Below, one piece after another: positions 1-8,560 of a stretch of 64,000 nt of DNA. This DNA comes from Marinobacter sp. (lineage in GTDB: Bacteria > Pseudomonadota > Gammaproteobacteria > Pseudomonadales > Oleiphilaceae). The translations under genes and the position numbers were made by a program. The stretch is from NCBI GenBank assembly GCA_022565395.1, contig JAIUMV010000005.1, forward strand, positions 62,001-126,000, read 5' to 3'. Position 1 is the stretch's first letter, and each line of letters starts with the position of its first letter. The notes under the pieces were generated by a model. The model was not told where the DNA came from. It saw only the letters and a list, made by a program, of their open reading frames with translations, and ran no database searches.

Positions 1-1312
1 CTGCGCTGCCGGACAGGCTGCCCAGCTCGCTGATCACGCTGTGAATTTCTTCGGTGGCGCTGCGGGTGCGTACCGCCAGGCCGCGCACCTCATCCGCCAC
101 CACCGCAAAACCGCGGCCATGCTCACCGGCGCGGGCGGCTTCAATGGCGGCGTTCAGGGCCAGCAGGTTGGTCTGCTCGGCGACGTTCTGAATGGTGTCC
201 AGCAAGCCACCCACTTTGGCTGAGAACTGCTCAAATCGGTTGACCACGGTGGCAGTTTCCTCCACTTCAGTGGCCAGTTGCTGGATCATGCTGATGTTAC
301 TGTTGACTGTACTTTGCCCTTGCTGTGCAAAACGTGCGGCATCCTGAGTCTGGTCAGAAGCGGAGCTGGCGAAACCGGCCACTTCGTCTACGGATTTCAT
401 CAGTTCATCTACCGCATGGCGGGCAGAAGCGAGTGCTTCGGACTGATCCTGGATGCGCTCAAGGTTCTGGTTGCTGGCACCCGCCAGCTGCTGCGCCACC
501 TGGCTCAGGCTGACCACGTCTTCACTGATGGTGTGAAAGGATTTGTGCAGCTTCTCAACAAACAGGTTGAAGTTATCCACCAGTTGCCGCAGTTCATCAC
601 GGCCCTGATAGCTCAGCCGCGAGGTCAGGTCGCCTTCCCCGGTAGCCATGTCTTCCAGTGAGCGAATAATCTGGCCGAGACTCTGGGTAATGGAGCGGCC
701 AATGACAAAGCTCAGCGCTACCAGCAGCAAAGTGGCCACCACCAGAATGAGCATGGCCAGGGCGCCTGCTTCTCTGGAGGCATCGACGGTGTCGGTAATG
801 GAGAGGGTAAAACGGGAGCGGGTCTCTGCCTGCATATCTGTCATGGCACTGCGAACTTGCTCCAGCAGTCTGGCATTGGCAGCAGCCTCGTCACCAATGC
901 GGGCAAAGTCGGCACTGCCGTCGATAAAGCTGGTTGCGATGCGGGTTGCGGTGCGGTAGTAGGTGTCAGTGTTCTGGCTCAGCTGCTGGATACGCTGTTG
1001 TAATTCAGGGTTCAGTTCCGTCAGCCGGGACAGGTTATCACGGATGGTGCGGTAGTAAGCCTGGGTGGCATCCAGCTGGCTGTCATCACCGGTGGCCACG
1101 GCGCTGTTGATCTGCAGCTCAATCAGCGCGAGCTGGCCAAGATTGATAGTGGAGAGCTCCAGCGTGGGATAGAGCCGCTCTTCTACTTCGGCAAGTCTTG
1201 ATGAGTTATTACGTTCCGTGCTGATAACGAACCCTTGCGCGATGACAAAGGCGAGTACAGCTACAACAATGAGCAGGGCGAGTTTTTGAGATATTTTTAA
1301 TGCAGACAGCAT
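1..1312 (-). CDS. Methyl-accepting chemotaxis protein, C-terminus off the left edge
   Basis: Chemoreceptor that would sense a periplasmic ligand and signal through CheW/CheA. The ATG lies at 1310-1312 and about 437 residues are visible; the gene runs off base 1, so the C-terminal end is missing. In order: a short cytoplasmic stretch and TM1 (about residues 10-30), a helical periplasmic sensor region (about 35-178), TM2 (about 180-202), a HAMP linker, then the conserved signalling hairpin at about 364-417, with [18 protein letters not shown] followed by [13 protein letters not shown]. The family assignment is firm. The ligand cannot be told: the sensor region is the four-helix type but shows no motif I recognise. 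It is divergent from uvrD. Confidence 0.93.
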   Translation of the reverse strand, partial: MLSALKISQKLALLIVVAVLAFVIAQGFVISTERNNSSRLAEVEERLYPTLELSTINLGQLALIELQINSAVATGDDSQLDATQAYYRTIRDNLSRLTELNPELQQRIQQLSQNTDTYYRTATRIATSFIDGSADFARIGDEAAANARLLEQVRSAMTDMQAETRSRFTLSITDTVDASREAGALAMLILVVATLLLVALSFVIGRSITQSLGQIIRSLEDMATGEGDLTSRLSYQGRDELRQLVDNFNLFVEKLHKSFHTISEDVVSLSQVAQQLAGASNQNLERIQDQSEALASARHAVDELMKSVDEVAGFASSASDQTQDAARFAQQGQSTVNSNISMIQQLATEVEETATVVNRFEQFSAKVGGLLDTIQNVAEQTNLLALNAAIEAARAGEHGRGFAVVADEVRGLAVRTRSATEEIHSVISELGSLSGSA

Positions 1313-1404
1313 GTTCCACCTGACAGGTTAGTGCCCTAAGAGACACGAAGCATAGTTGTAGGAGTTTTTTGTGCCACTTCACAATGTAGCCAATGTGTAA
1401 ACTC

Positions 1405-1422
1405 ACTGTAACTAACAACAGT
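1405..1422. promoter_or_regulatory. Candidate LexA (SOS) box upstream of uvrD
   Basis: ACTGT-N8-ACAGT fits the gammaproteobacterial LexA core CTGT-N8-ACAG, with both arms extended by one symmetrical base. It lies about 115 bases before the uvrD start, in the divergent gap with the chemoreceptor gene. uvrD is SOS-controlled in E. coli, so the location makes sense. The inner eight bases are AT-rich but not the alternating TA of strong boxes. A -10-like TATACT sits at 1501-1506, well downstream, so repression by occlusion would need another start site nearer the box. Confidence 0.5.
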
Positions 1423-1537
1423 TTAGAAACACTTTATAGAATTTGCCATAAAACTGAGGCCCGGCTTTTTCAGCGGTTCAGGCTAGCCGTGCCGAGCTGA
1501 TATACTCGCGTCTACATTTTTTGCTGCGATAACCTGT

Positions 1538-3706
1538 ATGGACGTATCCCCGATTATCGACCCTCTCAACGATGCCCAGCGTGAGGCTGTCACGGCGCCC
1601 AATGGCCATCTGCTGGTACTGGCGGGTGCGGGTAGTGGCAAGACCCGGGTGCTGGTGCATCGCATGGCCTGGCTGATGCAGGTGGACCAGATTCCGCCTA
1701 CCGGCCTGTTGGCGGTGACGTTCACCAACAAGGCCGCACGGGAGATGCGCCACCGGATTGAAGACCTGCTCAAGCTGGAAGGCCGGGGCATGTGGTTTGG
1801 CACCTTCCATGGCATAGCCCATCGGTTGCTGCGGTCGCACTGGCAGGATGCCGGCCTGCCGGAAAACTTTCAGGTGCTGGACAGCGATGACCAGTTGCGC
1901 ATGGTCAAGCGGGTCATGCGAGAGATGCAGCTGGACGAAAGCCGCTGGCCGCCCAAGCAGGCACAATGGTTTATCAATGCCCAGAAAGACGAAGGGTTGC
2001 GGGCAGAGCATATCCAGCAGAACCCCGGCGACCTCTATACCAACACCCTGTTGAAGGTGTACCAGCGCTATCAGTCGCTGTGCCAGCAGTCCGGGCTGGT
2101 GGATTTTGGCGAGTTACTGCTGCGCTCCCATGAGCTCTGGCTGCACCGGCCCGAGTTGCTGGCTCATTACCAGCGGCGCTTCCGCCATATATTGGTGGAC
2201 GAGTTTCAGGACACCAATACCATTCAATACGCCTGGCTGCAGGTACTGGCCAGCAACCGTGTGCCCCTCACCGTGGTGGGTGATGATGACCAGTCCATCT
2301 ATGGCTGGCGCGGTGCCAAGGTTGAGAATATCCAGCAGTTCAACACCGACTTCCCCAATGCCCGCATTGTGCGGCTGGAACAGAACTACCGTTCCACCGG
2401 CCTGATCCTGAAAGCCGCCAACGCGGTGATCGCCAACAATCAGGGGCGGCTGGGCAAGGAACTCTGGACCGACAGTCAGGATGGCGAGCCCATCAGCCTG
2501 TATGCCGCGTTCAATGAGCAGGATGAAGCCAACTACATCGCCGACTCCATCAGCGACTGGGTGCGCCAGGGCAACCTGCGGCGAGAGAGCGCCATTCTCT
2601 ACCGTTCCAATGCTCAGTCCCGGGTGCTGGAGGAAGCGCTGGTGCGGCAGGGTATTCCCTACCGGGTCTATGGCGGCCTGCGCTTCTATGACCGTCAGGA
2701 AATCCGCAACGCCCTGGGTTATCTGCGGCTGGTGCACTACCGTCATGATGACGCCGCCTTCGAGCGGGTGGTGAACATACCGCCCCGGGGAATTGGCGCC
2801 AAAAGCCTGCAGGACCTGCGGGATCTGGCCCGTGACCAGAGCCTGTCCCTGTGGCAGGCGGCTGAACGGCTGCTGGAGGCGGGTGCTGTCAAAGGCCGCG
2901 CCCGGACCGGACTGGGCAGTTTTATCGAGATCATTCTGGAGCTCAGCGAGCGGGCCCAGAGCGCCACCCTCAAGGAACTGACCGAGCAGGCCATTCGCCA
3001 GAGTGGGCTGAGGGATTACCATGGCAGTGAAAAAGGCGAGAAGGGCCAGGCCAGAGTTGAGAACCTGGATGAACTGATCAACGCCATGGCAGAGTACGAA
3101 GTTGAGGACGAGGCGCAGGACCCGCTGGCGGAATTCATCGCCCAGGCGGCCCTGGATGCCGGTGAATCTCAGGCGGATGAGCACGAAGACAGCGTGCAGC
3201 TGATGACCCTGCATTCCGCCAAAGGCCTGGAGTTTCCACTGGTGTTTCTGGCGGGCACAGAGGAAGGTCTGTTCCCTCACAGCATGTCGCTGGAAGAGCC
3301 GGGCCGCTTGGAAGAAGAGCGGCGCCTGGCCTATGTGGGCATCACTCGCGCCATGAAAAAGTTAGTGCTGACTTACGCAGAATCGCGGCGAATGTACGGG
3401 CAGGAAAAGTTCAACGCCCTGTCCCGCTTCGTGCGGGAGATCCCCGGCGATTGCATCCAGGAAGTCCGCCTGCGCAACACCGTCAGCCGCCCCGCCATGG
3501 TGCAGCGCGCCAACGAGGGTCTGTTCAGCAGCCAACCCCCGGCGGAAACCGGCCTGCAACTTGGGCAGCGGGTAAGACATCCGAAATTCGGCGAAGGCAT
3601 CGTCATGAACTGCGAAGGCAGCGGCCACCACACCCGAGTACAGGTCAACTTCGACGACGGCGCCAAGTGGCTGGTGTTGGCGTATGCGCCGCTGGAGCCT
3701 TGTTGA
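1538..3706 (+). CDS. uvrD: DNA helicase II UvrD
   Basis: Superfamily 1A 3'-5' DNA helicase that displaces the incised strand in nucleotide excision repair and the nicked strand in mismatch repair. The 722 residues match the usual length. Visible motifs: Walker A GAGSGKT (30-36), Walker B VDEFQDTN (about 219), VGDDDQSIYGWRGA (about 246), QNYRST, LMTLHSAKGLEF (about 554) and VGITRAMKKL. The C-terminal 45 residues form the Tudor-like RNA-polymerase-contact fold (GQRVRHPKFGEG and KWLVLAYAPLEP). The ATG follows an AT-rich leader without a strong ribosome site. It is monocistronic, with a candidate LexA box upstream. Confidence 0.97.
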   Translation: MDVSPIIDPLNDAQREAVTAPNGHLLVLAGAGSGKTRVLVHRMAWLMQVDQIPPTGLLAVTFTNKAAREMRHRIEDLLKLEGRGMWFGTFHGIAHRLLRSHWQDAGLPENFQVLDSDDQLRMVKRVMREMQLDESRWPPKQAQWFINAQKDEGLRAEHIQQNPGDLYTNTLLKVYQRYQSLCQQSGLVDFGELLLRSHELWLHRPELLAHYQRRFRHILVDEFQDTNTIQYAWLQVLASNRVPLTVVGDDDQSIYGWRGAKVENIQQFNTDFPNARIVRLEQNYRSTGLILKAANAVIANNQGRLGKELWTDSQDGEPISLYAAFNEQDEANYIADSISDWVRQGNLRRESAILYRSNAQSRVLEEALVRQGIPYRVYGGLRFYDRQEIRNALGYLRLVHYRHDDAAFERVVNIPPRGIGAKSLQDLRDLARDQSLSLWQAAERLLEAGAVKGRARTGLGSFIEIILELSERAQSATLKELTEQAIRQSGLRDYHGSEKGEKGQARVENLDELINAMAEYEVEDEAQDPLAEFIAQAALDAGESQADEHEDSVQLMTLHSAKGLEFPLVFLAGTEEGLFPHSMSLEEPGRLEEERRLAYVGITRAMKKLVLTYAESRRMYGQEKFNALSRFVREIPGDCIQEVRLRNTVSRPAMVQRANEGLFSSQPPAETGLQLGQRVRHPKFGEGIVMNCEGSGHHTRVQVNFDDGAKWLVLAYAPLEPC

Positions 3707-3723
3707 TAAAGCTTTTTTAGCCG

Positions 3724-3780
3724 CGGAATCCACGGAAGAACACGGAAGAACACGGAAGAACACGGAAGAACACGGAAAAA
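3724..3780 (+). repeat. Tandem CACGGAAGAA repeat, expanded copy of a dispersed element
   Basis: Four perfect head-to-tail copies of the 10-mer CACGGAAGAA (3731-3770) and a fifth degenerate copy (3771-3780), preceded by CGGAATC. The same core occurs inverted at 3905-3940 and in altered form at 6910-6960. It lies just after uvrD and is noncoding. The pattern suggests slippage of a single-copy repeat element. Confidence 0.85.
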
Positions 3781-3904
3781 AGATAAAGAAATATTGGCTG
3801 TGGGCACACTCGGGTTACTCGGTGGCAGCTGATACCATGCATACCCCAGAATTCAACCGTGTCGCCACTGGTGAACACCTGGCCAAACCCGTTTAAAGTT
3901 TTTT

Positions 3905-4055
3905 CTTTTTTCCGTGTTCTTCCGTGGATTCCGTGGCAAAAAGTCTTTATCAGTGCCAGCCCAACTCACCCCTGCGCCGGCACCTCCCGTATCCGCCCGG
4001 TTTCATCAATCGCCACATACACAAACAGCGCCTCGGTCACCTTGCGGGAGCGGTC
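3905..4055. repeat. Left direct repeat of the islet (thioesterase 3' end plus repeat element)
   Basis: This ~151-bp stretch is nearly identical to 6910-7075 in the same orientation. Both begin with CTTTTTTCCGTGTTCTTCC, pass through CAAAAAGTC, and end inside the thioesterase coding sequence at CGGTC. Fixed points: base 3961 matches 6981 and 4055 matches 7075 (offset 3020). The main difference is in the repeat-element portion, where the right copy carries a different ~23-base insert containing CTGAACTTGTCGAAGG. Confidence 0.85.
3966..4055 (-). pseudogene. C-terminal 30-codon remnant of a YciA-like thioesterase
   Basis: Reads in frame as the last 29 codons and stop of the intact thioesterase at 6986-7405, with only a few substitutions. 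It has no start and no active-site region. Identity to the intact gene stops abruptly after 4055. It is a duplicated gene end at the islet boundary, not a working gene. Confidence 0.85.
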
Positions 4056-4087
4056 TGTTGAGAGGGTACCCGGCGATCCAGATAGCC

Positions 4088-5065
4088 TTATGCGGCCCGA
4101 CTATTCCCACTTGCAGTTCGAAGTGCCTGCATGACCTCAGATTCAGCCTGGGCGAAGGATGGGATAAGGTCACTCATGGCGCGATTCGGATACTTCTGCA
4201 CTACCGTGGTGGTGTAGACCGAATAGGGGCTGGTATTCGGGAATACACGGCTGCCAGTCAGCACGTCCATACGATAGGCCTGGGACATCAACTGTAAGGC
4301 TTGGGCGGGATCGGTGATTTCAATCTTGTCGCTGTAGCGCGTGCGGGCAGGGCCATTCATCCAGCGCACCCACTCCATATCGCCAGAGGGGGAATAAAAC
4401 AGACGCTGCCGGTGCGGCGAAAAGACCTGACGGCGTGCGGGGCTTGAGGGGCAGGCGCTTGCAATCAGGGCGACCTTGTTGGTCATCGATTCCAGGCCTG
4501 GCGCGATCTGCTGGCGGAGCAGGTTCCGCTCCGTGGTAATCAGACCTGCCCGCTGAATGATATTTCTCGTTTCGGTTATCGCATCCGCAGAGCTCTCGAA
4601 ATTATGCCCCTGAAAGTGCCGCATCAATGCACGGGTGATCAGCCGTCCATAGTCCGTGGCAATAAAACGGCTGGCGATGGCCGAAACCTGGTCTACCAGT
4701 TGATCGCGGAACTGTACGTGGCTGGCAAATAACGAATCGTTAGTTCGGGCGAGTCGAGTGCCATACTGGTCAACAAAGAAGCTCTGTACCTGGCTCATCA
4801 CCCAGACGGGCAGGGCCACCCGCTTCAGGCCTGCCGTTGCAAGCTGCCCTGCACGGCTATCGACCACCCGCTGTGGCGTGTGTTCAGGAAAAATATGATT
4901 GGCAGCGTTCAGTCCTAACCCGAGCCAGAAGGCAGCTTTGGCCTTGGGTTCTGTAATGCTGGGCGCGTCAATCTGGTCGATGAGCTCCACCATGCGCTCG
5001 CGCCAGCGGGTGATTTGAAAATCCACCGCGTCGATTGCGGTGTTTTCAGTCAGGTAGGTACCCAT
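4088..5065 (-). CDS. Protein of unknown function in the islet
   Basis: A 325-residue protein I do not recognise. The ATG is well supported by GGAGG about 10 bases upstream. There is no signal peptide or clear transmembrane span, though a mildly hydrophobic stretch (FWLGLGLNAANHIF) occurs at about residues 46-60. The sequence is mostly helical-looking, with several Arg-rich segments and a Tyr/Ser/Thr-rich part near the C-terminus (SPYSVYTTTVVQKYPNR). It sits alone on the minus strand between the left repeat and the divergent Sel1 pair. I saw no phage, toxin or nuclease motif. Codon use looks genuine across the whole frame. Confidence 0.75.
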   Translation of the reverse strand: MGTYLTENTAIDAVDFQITRWRERMVELIDQIDAPSITEPKAKAAFWLGLGLNAANHIFPEHTPQRVVDSRAGQLATAGLKRVALPVWVMSQVQSFFVDQYGTRLARTNDSLFASHVQFRDQLVDQVSAIASRFIATDYGRLITRALMRHFQGHNFESSADAITETRNIIQRAGLITTERNLLRQQIAPGLESMTNKVALIASACPSSPARRQVFSPHRQRLFYSPSGDMEWVRWMNGPARTRYSDKIEITDPAQALQLMSQAYRMDVLTGSRVFPNTSPYSVYTTTVVQKYPNRAMSDLIPSFAQAESEVMQALRTASGNSRAA

Positions 5066-5240
5066 AAGTCATGCCTCCATTCAATGCTATTGGTTGAACA
5101 TCCCTGGTCGCCCACATCGGGTACAGCACTTGAGCGACCCGAAAGGGGCATGCTAGTCTAGCGCGCAGCAGGGGTCAACGTTGGATAGTTACCCCGGTCT
5201 CATTTATGCCCCCTTCTACGCTACGCAGGTAAGGATACCC

Positions 5241-6017
5241 ATGCCCCGACGACTCAGATACACACGTATTTTACTGGTCACGCTTGGCGTGGTGCTGTTT
5301 TTGCCGACGGCGGCGTGTAGTCAGCCCACGCTTGATGCGAACCAGATCCAGGCCAAGCTGGAAAAGGCCCAGCGACTGGCGTACGCGCGCGAACGGGAAC
5401 AGGCGTTTGCCCTCTATGGTGAATTGGCGGAGCTGGGTTGCGCCAAGGCGCAGACCAGGTACGCACTGGTGCTGGAGGACATGCCCCATTATGAGCCGGC
5501 TAAACACAACGCAGAAATCCTCGCCTGGCTGCATAAGGCCGCCGAACAGAGGTATGCCGACGCACAATTTTTCCTCGGCCTGGCGCATGAGATGGGGCTT
5601 TTTGGGTTGAGTCGCTTGAACTTTGGTGAGGCACTGCGCTGGTACCACAAGGCTGCCGTGCAGGGGCATCCGCGCGCCATGTATGGGCTCTATTCGATCT
5701 ATTACCACGGCCAGCGCGGGGTGATTACACCGGATGAGGTGGAAGCTTATAAATGGCTGACGCTGGCGGCCGCCCGGTTCCCGCCGCCGACGGAGCAGTC
5801 GGCCTACGGTATGGGGCTGGATCATCAGGCGAGGGAAAGCATGCTGGCGATCCGGGCGCAGCACGCCCAATTCCTGACGCCGGAGCAGATCGCCGACGGT
5901 GAACGTCGCGCCCAGGCATGGGAAGAGACCCACAATTACATCCGCCGGATGCCGGAACATGCCGATGAACCTCTGCCGCTCTGGTACAAGGCTATAGAGG
6001 CCGGCTGTAATGACTGA
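5241..6017 (+). CDS. Sel1-repeat lipoprotein, copy 1
   Basis: A 258-residue exported lipoprotein with Sel1-like (TPR-related) repeats, a fold used for protein contacts. I chose the ATG at 5241 rather than the in-frame start at 5181, because AAGGA lies just upstream and the paralogue begins identically (MPRxLRY). Residues 1-27 form a signal peptide ending in the lipobox PTAAC. Sel1-type units (AEQRYADAQFFLGLAHEMG, then FGEALRWYHKAAVQGHPRAMYG, then EAYKWLTLAA) fill about 75-190, followed by a charged C-terminus. The next gene is a near copy in the same direction, 39 bases downstream. The partner is unknown. Confidence 0.85.
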   Translation: MPRRLRYTRILLVTLGVVLFLPTAACSQPTLDANQIQAKLEKAQRLAYAREREQAFALYGELAELGCAKAQTRYALVLEDMPHYEPAKHNAEILAWLHKAAEQRYADAQFFLGLAHEMGLFGLSRLNFGEALRWYHKAAVQGHPRAMYGLYSIYYHGQRGVITPDEVEAYKWLTLAAARFPPPTEQSAYGMGLDHQARESMLAIRAQHAQFLTPEQIADGERRAQAWEETHNYIRRMPEHADEPLPLWYKAIEAGCND

Positions 6018-6056
6018 GGATGGTATAGGGATGACGCTACGCAGGTAAGGAGACCC

Positions 6057-6836
6057 ATGCCCCGACTACTCAGGTACGCACGCCTCTCTCTGGTTATGTT
6101 TTGTGTGGCTTTGGTCTTACCCACGACGGCGTGTAGTCGCCAGCACACTGCTGATGCTGCTCAGATTCAGGCCAAACTGGAGGAGGCTCAGCGCCTGGAG
6201 TATGCGCGTGAACGCGAACAGGCTTTTGCCCTTTATGGCGAGTTGGCGGAGCTGGGCTGCGCCAAGGCACAGTGGAGCTATGCCTTGGTGCTGGAGGGCT
6301 TGTCCCATTATGAGCCGGCTAAACACGACGTAAAAATTCTCGCCTGGCTGCACAAGGCTGCGGAACAAGGCTATGCTCCGGCTCAATTTTCCCTCGGCCA
6401 GGCACGTGAGATGGGCCGTTTTGGGTTGAGTCGCTTCAACTTTAGCGAGGCGCTGCGCTGGTACCACAAGGCCGCCGCGCAAGGGCATCCCGACGCCATG
6501 TATGGGCTCTATTCGATTTATTACCACGGTCAGCGCGGGGTGATTACACCGGATGAGGTGGAAGCTTATAAATGGCTGACGCTGGCGGCCGCCCGGTTTC
6601 CGCCGCCGACGGAGCAGTCGGCCTACGGCATGGGGCTGGATCATCAGGCGAGGGAACGTATGCTGGCGATCCGGGCGCAGCACGCCCAATTCCTGACGCC
6701 GGAGCAGATCGCCGAGGGTGAACGTCGCGCCCAGGCCTGGGAAGAGGCCCACAATTACATCCGCCGGATGCCGGAATATGCCGATAAACCTCTGCCGCTC
6801 TGGTTTAATGCCATTGAGGCGGAGTGTAACGATTGA
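6057..6836 (+). CDS. Sel1-repeat lipoprotein, copy 2 (tandem paralogue)
   Basis: A 259-residue tandem duplicate of the preceding gene: the same signal peptide with lipobox PTTAC, the same Sel1 units and a nearly identical C-terminal half (from the ITPDEVEAYKWLTLAAARF segment on). Most differences lie in the N-terminal 100 residues. The ATG at 6057 follows GTAAGGAG. The spacer before it (TGGTATAGGGATGACGC and on) is repeated again after its stop, so the duplicated unit is about 816-819 bases. The two genes probably form one transcript. Confidence 0.85.
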   Translation: MPRLLRYARLSLVMFCVALVLPTTACSRQHTADAAQIQAKLEEAQRLEYAREREQAFALYGELAELGCAKAQWSYALVLEGLSHYEPAKHDVKILAWLHKAAEQGYAPAQFSLGQAREMGRFGLSRFNFSEALRWYHKAAAQGHPDAMYGLYSIYYHGQRGVITPDEVEAYKWLTLAAARFPPPTEQSAYGMGLDHQARERMLAIRAQHAQFLTPEQIAEGERRAQAWEEAHNYIRRMPEYADKPLPLWFNAIEAECND

Positions 6837-6875
6837 AGATGGTATAGGGATGACGCTACGCAGGTAAGGATACCT
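6837..6875 (+). repeat. Third copy of the Sel1 leader, without a gene
   Basis: The spacer and ribosome-binding region found before copy 2 (6018-6055) recurs after copy 2, up to GCAGGTAAGGATACC, and then diverges where a start codon would be. The shared CTACGCAGGTAAGGA block begins at 5221, 6037 and 6856. This is the footprint of unequal crossing-over and suggests a lost or potential third copy. Confidence 0.8.
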
Positions 6876-6909
6876 GAATCCTACGCATCGCCTCGTCCAT
6901 CATTGGGCT

Positions 6910-7075
6910 CTTTTTTCCGTGTTCTTCCGTGCTCCTGAACTTGTCGAAGGGCGCGGCAAAAAGTCGTTGTCAGTGCCAGCCCAACTCACCCCTGCGCTGG
7001 CACTTCCCGTATCCGCCCGGTTTCATCAATCGCCACATACACAAACAGCGCCTCGGTTACCTTGCGGGGGCGGTC
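6910..7075. repeat. Right direct repeat of the islet
   Basis: Partner of 3905-4055, containing the true 3' end of the thioesterase gene. In the repeat-element part the sequence after TTCCGTG is replaced by a 23-base block with CTGAACTTGTCGAAGG, which resembles a separate dispersed repeat found in many bacterial genomes. Confidence 0.85.
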
Positions 7076-7405
7076 CACGTAGCGGTCAGTGGTCCAGACT
7101 TCCACGTTGATCTTCATGGAGCTGCGGCCGATATCCACCAGCTCGCAGTAACAACTGACCTGCGAGCCCACCCGCAAGGGCGACAGAAACTCCATGCGGT
7201 CGATGGCGACTGTGGCGTTGCGGCCTTTGGAAATACGGGCGGCGGTGGTGGCGGCGGCAATGTCCATCTGCTTTACCAGCCAGCCGGCATAAATATCGCC
7301 ATTGGCGTTGGTGTCCGCGGGCAGGGGCACGACTTGCAGGGTCAACTCGCCACGGGGATTGGGCTTGTCATCATCCAGACTACTCATAGGGTCACTCGCA
7401 GGCAT
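6986..7405 (-). CDS. Hotdog-fold acyl-CoA thioesterase (YciA-like)
   Basis: Hydrolyses acyl-CoA to free acid and CoA in the cytoplasm. The 139-residue protein shows the single hotdog domain of the YciA/BACH group: the NANGDIYAGWLVKQMDIAAA helix region (about 32-52) with the conserved Asn/Asp pair, then the strands VAIDRMEFLSPLRVGS and VTEALFVYVAID. ATG codons at 7403-7405 and 7385-7387 are both possible starts; neither has a strong ribosome site. Its last 30 codons are duplicated 3 kb away at the islet edge, so this end is a recombination boundary. Confidence 0.88.
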   Translation of the reverse strand: MPASDPMSSLDDDKPNPRGELTLQVVPLPADTNANGDIYAGWLVKQMDIAAATTAARISKGRNATVAIDRMEFLSPLRVGSQVSCYCELVDIGRSSMKINVEVWTTDRYVDRPRKVTEALFVYVAIDETGRIREVPAQG

Positions 7406-7451
7406 TATTTTTAGTTGTAAAAGCAGCAGCGCCTATCATAGCAGTCATTCG

Positions 7452-7477
7452 CATCTGTGGCTTCCATGCCACAGATG
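7452..7477. terminator. Hairpin after acr3
   Basis: A perfect 10-bp stem, CATCTGTGGC with GCCACAGATG, and a 6-base loop just past the acr3 stop codon on the minus strand. There is no U-tract, so it may be a 3'-end stabiliser rather than a full intrinsic terminator. Confidence 0.5.
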
Positions 7478-7481
7478 GTTC

Positions 7482-8549
7482 TCATGCGGGGAATTGATGC
7501 CGGGTGCGGTTGGCGATACGCACCAGTATCAACATAAGGGGCACTTCCACCAGCACGCCCACCACCGTGGCCAGCGCCGCGCCGGATTGCAGGCCAAACA
7601 GGGCAATGGCGGCCGCAACGGCCAGTTCAAAAAAGTTACTGGCGCCGATCATGGCGCCAGGCGCCGCGATACAGTGGCGCACCTTCCAGTGTCTCGCCCA
7701 GCGATAGGCAATGAAGAACACCAGAAAGGTCTGAATGATCAGGGGAATGGCAATCAACAGGATGTGCAGTGGATTGTTGAGGATCACCTCACCCTGAAAG
7801 GCGAATAACAGCACCAGGGTCACAATCAGTGCGGCCGGGGTGATGGGCGCCAGGCGCTTCATAAACACCTGTTCGTACCAGTTGGCACCGTTACGGGCAA
7901 TGAGGATGCGCCGGGTCAGGTAGCCTGCGGTCAGGGGAATGACAATATAGAGGACAACGGAGAGCAGTACCGTATCCCAGGGCACCTGAATATTGGACAG
8001 ACCCAGTAACAGCATCACGATAGGGGCGAAGGCCACCAGCATGATCAGGTCATTGAGGGATACCTGCACGAGGGTATAGGCGGCATCGCCACGGGTCAGG
8101 TAGCTCCACACAAACACCATGGCGGTGCAGGGTGCGGCCCCCAGCAAAATGGCGCCGGCCAGGTACTCGCGGGCCAGGCCGGCGGGAATCAGCGGCTCAA
8201 ACACCACCAGCAGAAAGAACCAGGCGATGGCAAACATGGTGAAGGGCTTGATCAACCAGTTCACCGTGGTGGTGATGATCAGGCCCTTGGGCTCCTTGCG
8301 GACTCCGGCCACTGCACTGAAATCAATCTGCGCCATCATGGGAAATATCATCGCCCAGATCAGCAGGGCAACTGGCAGGGATACCTGCGCATACTCAAAG
8401 CGTGCCAGGGTTTCCGGCACACTGGGGGCAAACTGCCCCAGTGCAACACCGGCGATAATGGCCAGTGCCACCCAGATGGACAGGTAGCGGCCGAATATAC
8501 CCATGCCTTCAGCTGTTGATATGTCAGTGGCCGGTTGTTGTGCAGACAC
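7482..8549 (-). CDS. acr3: Arsenite efflux permease, ACR3 family
   Basis: Inner-membrane carrier that exports As(III) using the membrane potential. The 355 residues with about ten hydrophobic segments fit ACR3, not the larger ArsB. The key ACR3 stretch GAAPCTAMVFVWSYLTRGD, with the essential Cys in the fourth membrane helix, is present. The start is GTG (8547-8549) with AGAGG seven bases upstream. It lies 11 bases downstream of arsH in the same direction, so the two are cotranscribed. No arsR or arsC is adjacent. Confidence 0.93.
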   Translation of the reverse strand: MSAQQPATDISTAEGMGIFGRYLSIWVALAIIAGVALGQFAPSVPETLARFEYAQVSLPVALLIWAMIFPMMAQIDFSAVAGVRKEPKGLIITTTVNWLIKPFTMFAIAWFFLLVVFEPLIPAGLAREYLAGAILLGAAPCTAMVFVWSYLTRGDAAYTLVQVSLNDLIMLVAFAPIVMLLLGLSNIQVPWDTVLLSVVLYIVIPLTAGYLTRRILIARNGANWYEQVFMKRLAPITPAALIVTLVLLFAFQGEVILNNPLHILLIAIPLIIQTFLVFFIAYRWARHWKVRHCIAAPGAMIGASNFFELAVAAAIALFGLQSGAALATVVGVLVEVPLMLILVRIANRTRHQFPA

Positions 8550-8560
8550 AAGCTTACCTC

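Noticed and set aside
2114-3280. 388-residue open frame on the minus strand inside uvrD
   Set aside because: Shadow of the uvrD coding frame; low-complexity-like composition, no motifs, no ribosome site.
3731-3780. Possible CRISPR-like array
   Set aside because: The 10-mers are directly abutting with no spacers; this is a tandem repeat, not an array.
3905-7075. Prophage or insertion sequence
   Set aside because: No integrase, transposase, terminal inverted repeats or phage structural genes in the interval.
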